64,000 nucleotides of DNA, from contig JBHGNT010000002.1 in the NCBI GenBank assembly GCA_043228905.1, forward strand, positions 22,878,001-22,942,000, given 5' to 3'. Below, in pieces: positions 36,630 to 50,200 of this stretch. The notes under the pieces were generated by a model. The model was not told the DNA's origin. It worked only from the letters and a program-made list of their open reading frames with translations, and did no database searches. The stretch is from Azolla caroliniana (Eukaryota > Polypodiophyta). Within the stretch, counting starts at the first letter, position 1. Each line of letters starts with the position of its first letter. Made by a program: the position numbers and the translations under genes.

Positions 36630-39600
36630 ATGAAGAAGTTTTCACCATTTAAAGATCAGAGCACTCGTGATGAAGAAGTTTTTGTGTATAAAAAGAGGAA
36701 ACGACCATCAGATATGATTTGTAGGATTGTGGAACATGAAAGAAGAAGAAAACCTGCCATTTTCAGTAGAGAACCCCTATTGATCAAAGAACAGAGCATG
36801 TCTGATGAGATGATATTTGTGGATGAGAAGGAGGAAGCATCCTTCTCATCCGAGGAGGTAAAGGAGGTTGTCCCAAATGAAGGAAAAACGTCAAGTCATG
36901 GAGAAGGAGATGGGGATAGTGATCATAAACATGTGATAGGGCTTGTTATGGACAGTGGACAACAGAGTTCTTTTGGTACTTGTGGCGCTCTCATTGCAAT
37001 AACAGCAGAACTTGTAGCTTCATTGCAAGGGGCGACTTTCATGCCTCCTGTGAGTTGCGTGTAAGTTAATCTTCAAACATTACCTAGTTTGAGTAGATTT
37101 CGAAATGCTATTCAACTTGAGTTTTGCATCAAAAGAATTGTATATGTAAGATACGTCCAATTTATGTCCCGTTTCAGTGCCATTTTTAAAATTCACTATG
37201 CTATGCAATGATTTGTGTGAAGGGTTATTGCATGTTTACTAGGATATAATATCAGAGTCTTAATGTTGGAGGTTGAATGCGTATACCATTTAACAGCCTT
37301 ACATTTGTATTGAGAAGTGTCCACCTGTTGAGATATATCGTACAAATACATGAGAGAGAGTATTTATGACTATGTTAGGTGGGTTTGAATCTTAGTAGAT
37401 CATAGCAGCAATGCCCACTGCACTTGGTCACGTATTCAGATGTGCTGTGAAGAATTCATTCCCTGGTCGTTTGGATGTCCATGTAGAGATCCCAAGCAAA
37501 CACTTTTACTTCTTCATGGACGAGTCTTGGAGTACTTCTATCAATGTAGCATATGCATGCATATGTGTGTCTCCTGCAGCTTTAACCTTTGTCTTAAATT
37601 TTGTTTGACATTTCATCTCTGACACTATTGGCTGGTCAAAACCACAATGGCTATGTTTTGAACCTTCTCCTTAGAGTTTATTGGTATATTTTGGCATAAA
37701 CAAGTACCAACTAACTCCTTGACTGTAGTCAATGGAGTGTAGCTGAGAAGCCACATGCTGTAGATGAGCAAGCTATTAGTGTTAATAACCTATTGTATTA
37801 TAGGAACCTTAGTAAGAGAGTGAAAGTTCTTTACTTCAATTATCTTGATATTTGCGTGTTTGGAAGCACATCCAAATATTGCTTAGTTATATATTGTCCC
37901 TTTGTTGTAATTGTGGATTGGTCCTCTGCTATTAATATAATATCTTTCTTGACCATTGCTTCTTTGTGTTGTTGATGTTGGCACATATTCTATTATCTTG
38001 GCAATTGTTAACTGGATATGAATAACTAGTCACCCTTCTGCACTATTCACTTCTCATATTGATTTGTCCTACACTCTCTAATGATGGATCTCTTGCATAA
38101 AGCAGTTGTCTGTGGTTATATCATATGTAGTTTGTGCATTGATCCTAAGATGCAATATAGATTCCCATGAATTACTAATCTAGGTTACAGTTGTTATGTA
38201 TAAGTGGTTGGACTGTAAATATAGTATGGGTAACTTGCATTAGCGTTTTAAGTACATTTATGATCATTGACTACTCTAGATTTACCATGAAGGTTAAATT
38301 GACTGGTTGTATGTCACGACTTTTACTGTTGGTGTAAAATACAGGTACAACCCATTGGTGTATGCCCAAATACCACATGAGCAATATATAAGAAAACATG
38401 GTAAATTGACACAACAATCTTCTAGAAATGATTGATAAATCTATTTGCTTGATTAAATGGAGGATTGAATGAATTCAAATTGCTTGTTGCAGGTGGTCAT
38501 AAAGTTCAGGTTTTGCTTGTTGGAATGAATCCTGGTCCATATGGAATGGCGCAGGTGGTGTTAGAACTCCACATTAGTCTATATTGATGGGATGAATTGA
38601 CCAGAGAACTGCCCATATAGCAGATGTATTTGCTCTCTGGGGGATTGACCAAGGGAATTTGGGGAAATAACAAAACCCCTGGGGCATTTTAGGAAGTGAA
38701 AAACTTAGGGCTATTGGAGGGAAAACTTTATGTTTACTAATCTTCTGGTCCTAGTTTGCAGACTGGTGTGCCCTTTGGAGATAGCAAGATTGTTAAAGAT
38801 TTTCATGGAATTTGTGGAAATGTGAGTGGACATCAAACTGAAGTTAACAAAGTAACTAGTGGTAAATGTAGGCCTATGTATATTCTTTCTTTACCACAGG
38901 TGAATGTAAAAAAATCTTGAATTAATACTTTTTGTATAGGTCAAATCACCTCTCCATTTACATCCAAAACGCCCCATCAATGGGTTTGACTGTCAAAGAT
39001 CCGAGGTAACACGCACATGCAACACATTATACAAAAGCACATGCAACACATTATGATTCTTGTAATCGTGGTATTTTCTTGACAACCTTTTTCTTTTTGT
39101 CTATTTGTATTTGAAAATGGTCCTTACGGATGCATTCATGCTGAACGGATGAGTAGTAATAAACACATTAATGGTTTGATGACTATTATGCTTTTTACAT
39201 GTGGAGAGATGATATTGCAGATAATTAACAGATTTGTTTGTCTATAAAAGTAGTAATGACGAGCCAATGAAACTCCAGATCAGTGGTCGGCGATTGTGGG
39301 GCTGGGCACAAGATCGTTTTGGATCCGCAGCGTCATTTTTCAAACAATTCTGGGTTCAGAACTATTGTCCCCTTGTTTTCATGCAAGCCTCTGGAAAGTA
39401 AGTTTCCACACATCATATGATTACATGATTACATTGGTTTTTTTGTGACAAGACATTATTACATTGTTTCTTCTTCATAGTAATATACACATAAATATTT
39501 CTTCTTAGGAATATATATATATATATATATATAAATAAATTTTTGTTTTCAGTAACAATACACAATCAAACCCACAAATATATTGCTGTTTTGTACTAAC

Positions 39601-39786
39601 ACCACATGCTATCCTGACCATCTCCATTATTAATGGTGTGCCACAGGAACCATACACCTGACAAACTCCATGTCGACGAGCGTAGGAACCTTGAAATTGT
39701 TTGCAACAAAGCACTTACACAGACTATTTCCATTTTACAACCTATTTTTGTGGTTGGGATTGGTTAGTTGTGCAAAAAACTCCACG

Positions 39787-39868
<82 letters not shown>

Positions 39869-41348
39869 TTAACATCTTTTAAGAGGCCAAAATGGCCTAT
39901 AAGATCAAATAAGAGATTACATCTTAAGTGTTGTCTCGTCTTTGAGAACAAATCAAAATAAAATAAATGAGGGAATCTGGTTTTTGGCACATGTGAGATC
40001 CTCAAGTTAGGTATATTGTAGCTTTTGTCTTCAAAAGATCTCTAGCATAGGTTGATCCAGAATGGAAATGTCTCCGAAGCGAGGGAAGCACCTACGATGG
40101 CGGGTGATAATGGCTTTTATCTATTGATGACAAGGGCGTTGAGGTCGTGGTCCATGGGGCCGGGGCCTACGGGCATGGAAAATTGCCATTGCTCGATCAA
40201 TTGTAACCCCTTTGTTATGTCTTGGTCTGAAGCCCATTTGTGTATCCTGTGATTGACTTGTAGTGTTAGTAGGAGTGATGGGGCTAAAGAAAGTTGTGAT
40301 TGTTCTTTGTGGATAAGCTTGTGTGGCTGTATTCTTCAACAACTTTTCCCGATGTCTCTTGAGCTCTAGCAAGAAAAGTCCTAGGCATCGTTGGTCCTCA
40401 TATTCCATTACCTTGCGTAGTGGGCCAAAGCCTTGTTTAAAGAGGCAATGGTATCTCCCTCTGATTTCATAGAAGACACCACAATGACAAACATAGTGTT
40501 CTTCAGATTCCACTCCTTGATGACACGGCAAATTCTCTCTTCTAGAAGTAGTCGTGTATATCTGCCTACCTCAATTTGTAGTTGATGTGATGAAGTTTGC
40601 AGCTGCCCTATCACAGTACGCAACGTATAGGATAGATGTATGTCCATGTAAGGTGGCCTCATGACAAATCCATCCTCCGATGTATGTAAGAAGTGTGTCT
40701 TAGTCTTACAGTGGGCCATCTTTGTACCAAGTGGTATTTTGGGGCTGATCCATGTTATCTTGTTTTCGAAGTTAATAATATCAGTTCGGATCACTCTATT
40801 CTTTTCCACTTTGGTCATATTTAAATGGGGACAGTCCAAGCTATATTGGAATGGGGGTAATGCATTTATACTCATGTCATGTGACTCGAACCATTGCTGC
40901 ATTTCAGCATACCAACAATGAGTGTCTCCATTTTCAGCCAGTTGTCTTGATGACATAAGTGCCAACCTTGGGTACCTTCGTTTAGGGAGCTCACAAAGAC
41001 GTTGGATAAATGTCACTGATCGGAACAATGCCTCGGTTGTTATAGGTGCTGCTCCAATCTCTGCCCGGATTATATCGTGGGGCACCGATGCTTTGCTCCT
41101 TATCATGCGAACAATCATTGACACTAAAGGTCTCTCTAAATCTTTCCAATGATTTGCCTTGTTAAGATTTGGTCCCCATGTCTCTACTCCATAGAGAAGA
41201 GTTGGTGTGACAAGTGTATCAAATAACCATAGCTTAGTCCGTGGCTCTTGGAACTACAAATGTGCACATTGTCTCTCGAGAGCACCAAGGGCTACATATC
41301 CACGAGAAAGCCGGGCACAAGCAGCCTCCTGTAAGGAGAACCTTGTGC

Positions 41349-41411
<63 letters not shown>

Positions 41412-41638
41412 GTGTCTGTGTACACTAATCTTGTAAAGGGTGCATGATAGATATACCATATCACCTTGTGTGCACAGGAAAATATGCTGCAAGAAAGATT
41501 CAAGAATGCAACATTTCAGGTATAAGAACAGGAGAGATCATGCATCCCAGTCCAGCAAATCCACAAGCGAACAATGAATGGTCCAAGAAAATTGAACAAC
41601 AACTTGAACAACTCGGAGTTGTGTTTCCAAAAGAATGA
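36630..41638 (+). CDS. SMUG1: SMUG1-type uracil-DNA glycosylase (family 3 UDG), 8 exons
   Basis: SMUG1 removes uracil and 5-hydroxymethyluracil from DNA and starts base-excision repair. Exons: 36630-37060, 38345-38400, 38493-38554, 38762-38821, 38940-39005, 39279-39397, 39647-39762, 41478-41638; 1071 bp, 356 residues, all junctions GT-AG and in phase. Residues 1 to about 140 are a charged, poorly conserved extension. The catalytic domain follows: YNPLVYAQIPHEQYI, then motif 1 VGMNPGPYGMAQTGVPFG (about 171-188; its Asn positions water in the known enzyme), HPKRPINGFDC, SGRRLWGW, VQNYCPLVFM, and motif 2 HPSPANPQANNEW (from about 326; catalytic His), ending QLEQLGVVFPKE. Order and spacing match animal SMUG1, which is about 270 residues. 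All motif residues are intact, so the enzyme should work. Intron 7 holds a LINE. The start is uncertain because an in-phase frame lies just upstream. Confidence 0.93.
39791..39866. repeat. (TA)n followed by (GA)n
   Basis: About 30 bp of TA then about 45 bp of GA directly adjoin the 3' end of the intronic LINE (whose sense strand is minus), so the LINE appears to end in (CT)n on its own strand. Confidence 0.92.
39867..41350 (-). mobile_element. 5'-truncated LINE in SMUG1 intron 7
   Basis: On the minus strand a frame of 238 residues (40408-41124) overlaps one of 136 (40121-40531). Together they are the region C-terminal to the reverse transcriptase, ending in a zinc-finger-like segment with SEEHYVCHCGVFYEIRGRY, as in plant LINE ORF2 tails. 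Further 3' are [18 protein letters not shown] and RPHGPRPQRPC, shared with the copy at 53.3 kb. The RT domain itself is missing. The 3' end carries the AGGCCAAAATGGCCT hairpin at about 39883-39897. (GA)n tracts flank both sides (39822-39866 and about 41353-41409). The long frames suggest a fairly young copy. It lies antisense to the host gene. Confidence 0.82.
41351..41410. repeat. (GA)n microsatellite
   Basis: About 57 bp of GA at the 5' side of the intronic LINE, about 70 bp before the last SMUG1 exon. It pairs with the (GA)n on the other side of the element, as a duplicated target would. Confidence 0.92.
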
Positions 41639-42783
41639 TTGCCTTCAAATTGTAAATGAGAAGGTTATTCGTAATCTAACCTGATTTTTACCCACTTCAA
41701 TATTCTATATATTATCTATATGAATGATGTAAAATGAATGAGCAGTGTTTCCTAAATATAAGGTTGTTTTTGCTTATTTGAGTAATGTATCTTCTTATAT
41801 GAAAGTTATCGACTCTGACTTTTGCAAATAGCCTTAATATGCACTAATAACTGAAATGCATGCTTAACTATTTTTCTGAATATTGATATTGAAAAGTTTT
41901 TGCAAGTGAATTCATTTGTTAGAGTGGGATATAATGTCTTAAACTTATCTCCAATGTTCTAACTTGCATGGATATTGCTTTAAATTTTCAAATTTCCATC
42001 TCTAGATGCATGAGGATATGCAACCATGACATGGAAGTTGTTGCTTATTATCAAAGGATAAATGAATGATAACTTGTTGGAGGTTGATCACATCCATCTA
42101 AGTAGTTTGCTATGAAGGACTTGGTTGATAGATACTAGCTCTTGGTATATTATAAGGAGCATGTCATGCATTTCTCCAAGTTAGGATTTATTATTTGACC
42201 AAAATATTTAGATATGTTCTTATTAAATTCACTAAGGGTTGTCCTTGGACAACTTAGACTATCATCCCACCAACTTGAGATTGAAAATAGTCATGCTCAT
42301 GGGGTTCCTTGAGAGGAAAGGATATGTAGATTATGTCACATAGAGATACAGGATGAGTACCATTTTACATGCAAATGTCCAACTTATGTTGAGACAAGGG
42401 AAAAATACAAAGACATAAAAACACTAGGTAAATATATCTTAAAGCTAAAACAACATAGAGAGTAAGGTACAAAATGTTAACCATAACCTTTCTAGTATTC
42501 ACCAACATGTAACCATTGATTTTTTTCAGGGATAGGGGGGAATGATGAACGTGGACACATCTGCACTAAGCCTTTGCTAAAGCATAAAACCAAATAGCAA
42601 CCAAACGCCCCGGATACCATTTATATTGAGAGACTCTTGACAACATCATGATCTCCCAATGACACTGCATCCTAAACTTACTATTGAAGTTCGAGATGAC
42701 AAAATGCAAGCATGTGTTGATCCCTCTCAATCGAAACCTGAAACTAGATGCTGACTTTGGCACCATAGAGTGTGAGCTGACGT

Positions 42784-43100
42784 GATATCAGCAATTGGTA
42801 GGAAGCTTAATCTGCCTCTCTATCACCCGTCTCAACCTCAACTATCAAGTTGGCCTCCTTAGCCAAATCATGCAAACACCACGCGACATACATCTAGATT
42901 GTGCTAAGCAAGTACTACGATACGTGAATGGCACTATGGATTACGAGATTCTCTACAAGTCAGCAATGTTGATTCGACTTGAAGGGTACATAGATGCCGA
43001 TTGGGTTGGCCACAAAGTTGACCGATGCTCGACTTCAAAGTTAGTCTTCTCTCTCGGAAGTGGAGCCATATCATAGAGCAACAATAAGACTTGAATGAAA
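42784..43100 (+). mobile_element. Ty1/copia fragment (end of RT / RNase H)
   Basis: The frame reads LVGSLICLSITRLNLNYQVG, then LLSQIMQTPRDIHLDCAKQV, LRYVNGTMDYEILY, EGYIDADWVGHKVDRCSTSK and FSLGSGAIS. This closely follows the copia consensus (LVGSLIYLT.TRPDI.YAV, LRYLKGT.DYGL.Y, GY.DADWAGD.DDRRSTSGY, GSGAISWSSKKQ). Only this piece is preserved. Its flanks are unrecognisable and no LTR is seen. Confidence 0.85.
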
Positions 43101-43854
43101 ATAAAACTATAGTCTCAACACATAACCTTTTCATTTATGGAACATGTCACACTCTCATAACATTTTTTTGTACCATGCTAGAACTCTATGAGGTACATAT
43201 GCTTAGGTACACATACTCTTGAAAAAAAAATAAAAAAATTCCAATGATTAGGTACATATGCCATTATTATAAACAATTGTCTCATGGGCCAAACTTTGTC
43301 TTAGAAGACATTAATATATCTTTCTTAATTTCACTCTATGAGTGTTAATCAATTTATATCCAGCATCTACCTAAGATAGATAAATAGTGTATAAGATTCA
43401 CATGTCTTAACTTTTTGTCTTGTATATGACATCAGCAAATAATTACATTTCTCCTTGCATTTTTGAGATGAGAACATCTAAATAGCTCAGTCACCAATTC
43501 AAGATGGTATCCATGTTTCAATAACTAACAGTTTGTATGAGACCTAGGCACGTGTATTTAAAATGAACCCCTCAAAAGAAAGCGGAGTTCAACACAAATT
43601 TTATGCAATATATACAATATGCTGGGATGAGGTCCAAAGAAAGCACCAAAATGGGGCAGAATACACCCCAAATATTATAGTTATAAAACATTTTCAATAC
43701 AAAATTAGTGAGTGGATCCTCGTTAAAGAAAGCAACTTCAGGCCAAATTTACTCTAATATACAACATATATGATCTACTATATTTCAAACATATTTTCAA
43801 TAGACACATGAGAGGACCATGACTTGAAATTAAAAATAAATAAATCAGACAGTA

Positions 43855-44170
43855 TGTTTGATGTAGCATCCAGGGCTCAGTTCAAAATGATGCCCTCAAA
43901 ACTTGCTATTGTTTGATTCTTTACCCACTATACAACAGAACGAATGTATTCTATACAAGATTATGGCATATACAGGCCTATTTCAATACAAACACGAGAA
44001 AACCATTGCACAAGAAAGAATTTAAAGAATCGGACATTACAAATGATGTAGCATCTAGGAGGAATCAGTAGATAATGATGCTCTCAAAACTTGCTCTTGT
44101 TTGATCCCTCCAGTTCTACTATATAACAGAAAGAATGGATTCTATACAAGATTATGGCATATATACTTGA
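43855..44170. repeat. Diverged tandem duplication, period about 185 bp
   Basis: GATGTAGCATC.AGG, CTCAAAACTTGCT.TTGTTTGAT, GAATG.ATTCTATACAAG and ATTATGGCATATA occur in the same order around 43860-43975 and 44045-44165, just downstream of the LRR gene's stop codon. It may duplicate part of that gene's 3' UTR. Confidence 0.75.
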
Positions 44171-44223
44171 AGCTTCAGGCAAAATCAATCACCAGGGGTC
44201 TGATTGTTCAACATGTAATTAAT

Positions 44224-47200
44224 TCAATCTACAAGACTAGCATGCAGAAATGGTACAACTTCATAATTGCCTTCTTGAACCATCAGCTCGCTCTCAACAC
44301 ATTTCCAACCTGACAACCCTGATATAATAATCTTCTTGAATTCCAGAACCAGATTACCAGTTGGGATATCCCTAACCTGATAGCAAAGAAAATTTGAAGA
44401 ATTAAAACAAATATGATAAAAAGGACACAGTAAAAACATAAGACGCTTCTGAAAAACCAAATCTTTTATGACAGAAAGAGTATAAACCAGCTGCTGCTTG
44501 AACTAAGAAGTACAGTTGCACAAAATCTTCAATGCACACAAACATACAGTGTGACATCAAGAGAACTGTTTGTGCAGCTGGTGGAGACACCTACCAAACC
44601 AGAGATCCTAAGGCATGGATGAAAGTGCAACATTCAACGTACAAGTAGTTAAGACCGTTATTAACTATGCTGGCTTAAACTTAAAGGAGAATTATTTGAC
44701 TCATTTTGGGCAGAACAATTACAGTACAGTAAGCTGTGCACATCTGAAACCCTATCACTAAAGCATAACAGGCAGCATGTCCCACATCAACCTGCATCTG
44801 TAAGAAATTTTCAAAAAAAACTTTGAATTATAATAATGTTCAGATACATATCAGAAAATGATATGTAGAAGGTGACCCCGTAGAGCTTGTAACCCGAAGC
44901 TCATAATAAGTTTCTTCACAAAAATGAGAAGTTACCACATGAAGCTCAAGATCTGAAATATTTGCAAAAATATTTAGTGAGAATAATGAGATAAAGGGAG
45001 AGTAACAACTGCCACATTTTGCATCATGTTCTCAGAGTTACTATAAATAGTAGTTCCATTTCTCTTTCACTTGCTCTCAAATAGACTTCTTTTGAGAAAA
45101 GAATGAAATAAAATTGCTGAAGGACAAGATTACCGTATTTTAAGAGGCCAAAATGGCCTATAAGTCCAAATAAGAGATTACATCTGAAGTGTTGTCTCAT
45201 CTTTGAGAACTGAAAACCAAAATAAACATAACTAAGTAGAAACAGAATTAAGGAGAGACTAAAGAATCTTGTCATCTATATGTATAAGATTCTCTGATCA
45301 ATATGTTTTTACTTTTTGTCTTTGAAAAATCTCTAGCATAGGTCAATCTAGAACAGAGAAGTCTCCGAAGTGAGGAAGCACTTGCGATGGCAGGAGATAA
45401 TGGCCTTATTATCTGTTCAATAACAATTTTGATGAGATTGTGGTCCACAATGCTGGGCCCTATGTGCATGGCAAAGCCTATCTATTGATGAGCTTGTGTC
45501 ACTGTAGTATTGTCCTTTAACAACTTTTCCCTGTGCCACTTGAGTTCTTGTTTTGGGGCTGATTCCTGTTAACTTGTTTTCCAAATCAACAATATCAGTT
45601 CAGATCACTCTATTCTTTTCCACTTTGGTCATGTTTACATGGGGACAATCTAAGGTATATACGAATCGGGGTAGTGCATTTATGCTTATGCCATGTGACT
45701 CAAACCATTGTTGCATTTCAGCATACCAACAACAAACATCTCCATGTTCAGCAAGTTATTTTGATGACATAACGTGCTAACCTTGAGTACCTTTGTTGAG
45801 GGTTCTCCTAAAGCCATTGGATATAGGTTATTGATCAGAATAATTCCCAGATTATTATAAGGGATGCTCTGATCTCTGCCTGGATTATATCATGGGGGCA
45901 CAAATGCTTTGGTACTTATCATGTGGGCAATCATTGAGACTAAAGGTCTCTCTAAATCTTTCCAGCTATATGCCTTGTTAAGACTCGGTCCCCATGTTTC
46001 TACTCCATAGAGAAGAGTTGGTGTCACAAATGTCTCTATCAAATAGCCACAATTTAGTTTGTGGCTCTTGGAACTGCAAATGTGCACATTGTCTTTTGAG
46101 AGTTCCAAGGCTGCATATCGACGAGAAAATCAGGCACAAGCGGCCTTCTGTAAGGGGAACCTAGGCCCCATAAATGTTACTCCTAGGTATGTATGCCACC
46201 GTTTCCTCTCCCAAGAAGAATTCTGGTTCTGATCTTGTTATCCATGCTTGAGTGGTGTTAAACACCATAACTTTCGTTTTATCCATGTTTATTGACAAAC
46301 CTTTGTCTGTACAAAATACTTTTAAGACGTTTTGATGTCTTTGTAGTTCCTTTGGAGAGTTAGAAATCAGCACAATATCATCAGTGTATAGTAATATTTG
46401 TATAGCTATGTCTGTTAGACATGTTCCCAAACCCGAGTCTATGTAATGTGATACCTCACATTACAGAGACTGAAGAGATCGGGGTACACCATAAAGCCAG
46501 AATGAAGGACTTAATCTTATAAATAGTGAGAAGAACATTTAGAATCTTAACAAGACAAACCTGAAACAAAAATCAGAGAACTAGAAAATTGTGCATACCG
46601 GAAATCATAGCTTGGAGGGTGCCTATATAAAATCACATTTCACATTTTGAAAAGATTTATTTTGATTTTCAATTTAACTACAGACTGGCAAGTTGTTACA
46701 TAAACTCTTATAAAGCTTGGCATCCCTTCATTGCCACTCAATCAGAATGGAAAGTTTGTCTTTATTTCTCAATACAAGGTAAATTGGCCTGCAATTTGCA
46801 CAATGCCTCGTATCACAATTATCTTGTTCCAGCATAGATAATTCAAATAATTGTAATCATGACCTGAGTTTTAAACAATCTCGAGCACTCCCAATTTGCA
46901 ATGCTATATCCTTAACTACATCTAAATTATTGCCCTTACATCTCTCATCTCTGAAGCAGTGAGTACCAAGAGGATTAATGGAGATATATGGAAGAACTGG
47001 AGCATCAAACAGAATTGTAGCTCACAGTCATTACTCTCTTCAGACAACGGTGCCACCAAAGGAGAGAGACCCATAATTTTTGTAAGTCCCAAAAAACAGA
47101 TAAGCTTGAATTCACATAAATCACGGAGTGAATGTAGGCATTTGAATAGCAAATAACATAAGGGCCTAGAGTGAGGATTCAATATTGGTCTTAATGGAAT

Positions 47201-50200
47201 TATATTTCATTGAGATTTCCGCTATATTTATGCGCAATTATCTTGCTTTCGTTATTTGATGTTTGTTAATACAAATATTGATGCAACATCTTCATTTTCA
47301 AGAAAGGTATGAAATAAAATGAAGGTATGAAATCACACTCATCAGTACATGATAGGAATCAAGAAAATTTAAAAGGTCAACTATACAATACTAACAAAAA
47401 AGAGAAAACTACAGTTCGGTATACAGCTTTCATACCTCTCATGAGGAAATTCCTCCCAAATTTGAATGCAGCCACACTTTATATGTCTGATACAAATTTC
47501 GTTTTCAGCATCTGCAATTTTCAGCTTAGCAAAATTTCAACTGGATCGTAACACTTGTTACCTGAACCAAAGTCTCCATCAGTAAACAATAGTGTCCATC
47601 TTTTCCCATCCTTCGCAGACTTTAAATGCCCTACAACTCCATCAGTCTTCTTCCCTCGGTTTTTCTTTGACATTATGAGCTTCATCACATAATTGTGCCA
47701 TTCGAGCTTTCCTTGGTTTCTTTTGCCTGGCTTCAGCAACCCTCATTTCAGCGATAACCTGATTTTGATCATCTCCATTTGCTTGGATATCATCGATGGA
47801 TGCTGGATTCAAATTATTAATTTGCCATTGTTTCTTTTGCCTGGCCTCAGCAACCCTCATGTCAGAGATTACCGCATCGATGGATGTTGGATTCAAATTA
47901 TTAATTTGCCATGTATCTACAGACTTTTCCTTTGGTAAATCAGGACAAACCGACATAGTTACTGATGTGTGTGCTTCTACCATTTTGACCCCATTTGATT
48001 TCTTTCGATAGTCAGCCAATAATTCATCAGGACTATAATTTGACATGCCATCTTCTACTTGATTGGAAATTGAAAGCTGGTCTTTCCAGATGTTCTCATG
48101 GTCAAGTTTAAAATTCTCCTTCTGAAATTCTATCAGATCCTTATGATCATCATCATTTGAACTGGAAGAGCTAGATGTGGCATCAATGCTACTTTCACTT
48201 TCACAAGATGAAAGTGCAAAATCTGAACTAAAGGATTGCTGGATTAACTCATCTTCCAAATCTTGGCGTTTTTGAAGAACATCTTTGTGATAATGGGGAG
48301 GGGATGACATGGCATCGCCTGTTCTTCCTTGTGACTCCACTACCTCATCGATGAGTTTCCATGATCCAAAGCCTTCGCTCATCTTGTTCTGTTCTTCATA
48401 ATATAAGCCATTTTGCCTGGTTTCATCTATATTTTTCATATCTGACTGTTTCAGGAATTCTGCACCATTTTCAATGTCTAAATAGACATTTGATGTTGCT
48501 GACATTCTTGAACTAGTTACTGAAGAGAGTATGCCAGTACTAACACCTTTACTAAGAGAAGAATTTTCCTCATTATCTTTCATATGTTTATCATGTTCCA
48601 TTTCTTTTTCCAAGTTTTTCTTACTTTCCTGCACATCTGTTAAGTCACCCATCGAAGTCTTATGTTGTTGCCTCTTACGTCTCCTCCAAAATTTCCTCAA
48701 GTCTTGTAGCTTCAAATCCCTCATCAACATTGACTTCTCATTTTGCAGGTCATATTTTGGATGAGCCTCTTGTCCAGCAGGAAGTTCATTATTATCCAAA
48801 AAAAGCCGTAATTCCTGGAGCCAGTTTATAGAATTTTCCATCTTCAATGCTTCGGCTTTCTGCATTAGTTGAATAGCTTCTAATTTTTGTTGCTCACTCT
48901 CATCTGAAGGCAATTGTCTTCTTTCCTTCACATCTCTGGAGTGACTGCTCATGATGGGAAATCCAGGGGATTCATCATTCTCAACTTCATCCATGACCAT
49001 CTCCACATCTTGTATTAAAGCAAGCCTGGATAACTTTCTCTAAAATGATAAATAAATAACACTGTAAGTAATTAAAACAGTTGGCATCTTCTCCTGTAAT
49101 AAGGATTCATTAAATAATTTACCCGAGGAGCATTGTTTCCCTCAGGAGATGCATGTTGAAGGTCAACTTGCATGTCGCCTTGTCTTGCTGGGTTATAGGA
49201 TCCATGCAGAGTCTCAAATTGTTGTCGCCTCGAAATAATCTTATTAACCCTCCAAAGCTCTGACTTGGAAACTTTTCTCCCATCTAAATATATCTGGAAA
49301 TTTTCATAGTTTCTTATTGCTAAAGTACAAACTCAAACACTTACTTACAATTCCATATCTATCAAACCTAAATTGTTACCATAGTAGGATTTGGAAAAAA
49401 ACTGTAAACTTCTTCTCTGTAAATTGTATATGTACTTATTGGATTTCCTTCGAGGAAAATAATCTGGAGAGCTGGAATAGTAGCTAATGCATGAATCTCG
49501 TTGAATTTGGAGATCAGGTTGTTGGAAAGGTCCAGTGCCTCTAAAGAAGTTAGTGCAGCAATCCCATGCACACTCACAAGTGCATTATTCTTTAGCACCA
49601 GTTTTGTAATCTGACTTGTGACCTACAGATCATCAAGCATCATGTCCATCTATGCTAATCAGTTGAGGAATACAGAGAATTTTAGCATAAAGTTTATTTA
49701 CTTCATAACCCCAAGTTTCCATTATTTCTAAAAAGCCACAGAACAATTATATGGTTGATTCATTCCATTTGGGCAATTTTGTGATATTTACACATTTACA
49801 TGGTGGATTCATCCACCACAATTATACTGTCAATTCATCCCCTTTTCTTTCTTTTGGAACTTAACCAGCTTAGTGAAATAAGAAAAACTCAAAGATAATT
49901 CAGAGTTTTTCACGTCATATACTTGTTTGTACCTGCTTTAGAGACGAAATATTCCGCAGTTGATTAAATCCAAGATCCAAATATGTCAATTTCGAACAAC
50001 AGTGTAGATTTGCAGCTTTGACAAAACGATTCCTACTGAGATCTAAGGACTGTACAGCAGGTAATAGCTGTAAAGAATCATCCATGAGAACCATGCCATT
50101 GTTCGAACATGAGACAAATGCTAGTCGACCCCAAACTTGAGATTTCTCTACTTCTTGAATGCGCTCTGTAAAAATGTGTCGTAATGCATCCTGTAAAAAA

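Larger units (their letters stand above)
41639..44223. other. Intergenic region between converging SMUG1-like and LRR genes
   Basis: The 3' flanks of two convergent genes. Contains a copia fragment at 42784-43100 and a diverged duplication at about 43855-44170. No gene recognised. No clear poly(A) signal can be singled out in such AT-rich DNA. Confidence 0.5.

Noticed and set aside
41207-41503. Open frames with Arg-Glu or Leu-Ser repeats
   Set aside because: Translation of the (GA)n tract beside the intronic LINE.
46862-47182. Overlapping frames possibly representing LRR-gene exons (for example [18 protein letters not shown] near 46.76-46.80 kb)
   Set aside because: Suggestive of the family's central region, but the splice phases could not be resolved, so they are not listed as exons.
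47642-49006. A separate 454-residue gene
   Set aside because: Preceded in phase by a splice acceptor and by LRR exons whose order matches the plant LRR/LIP1-like family; it is an exon of that gene.
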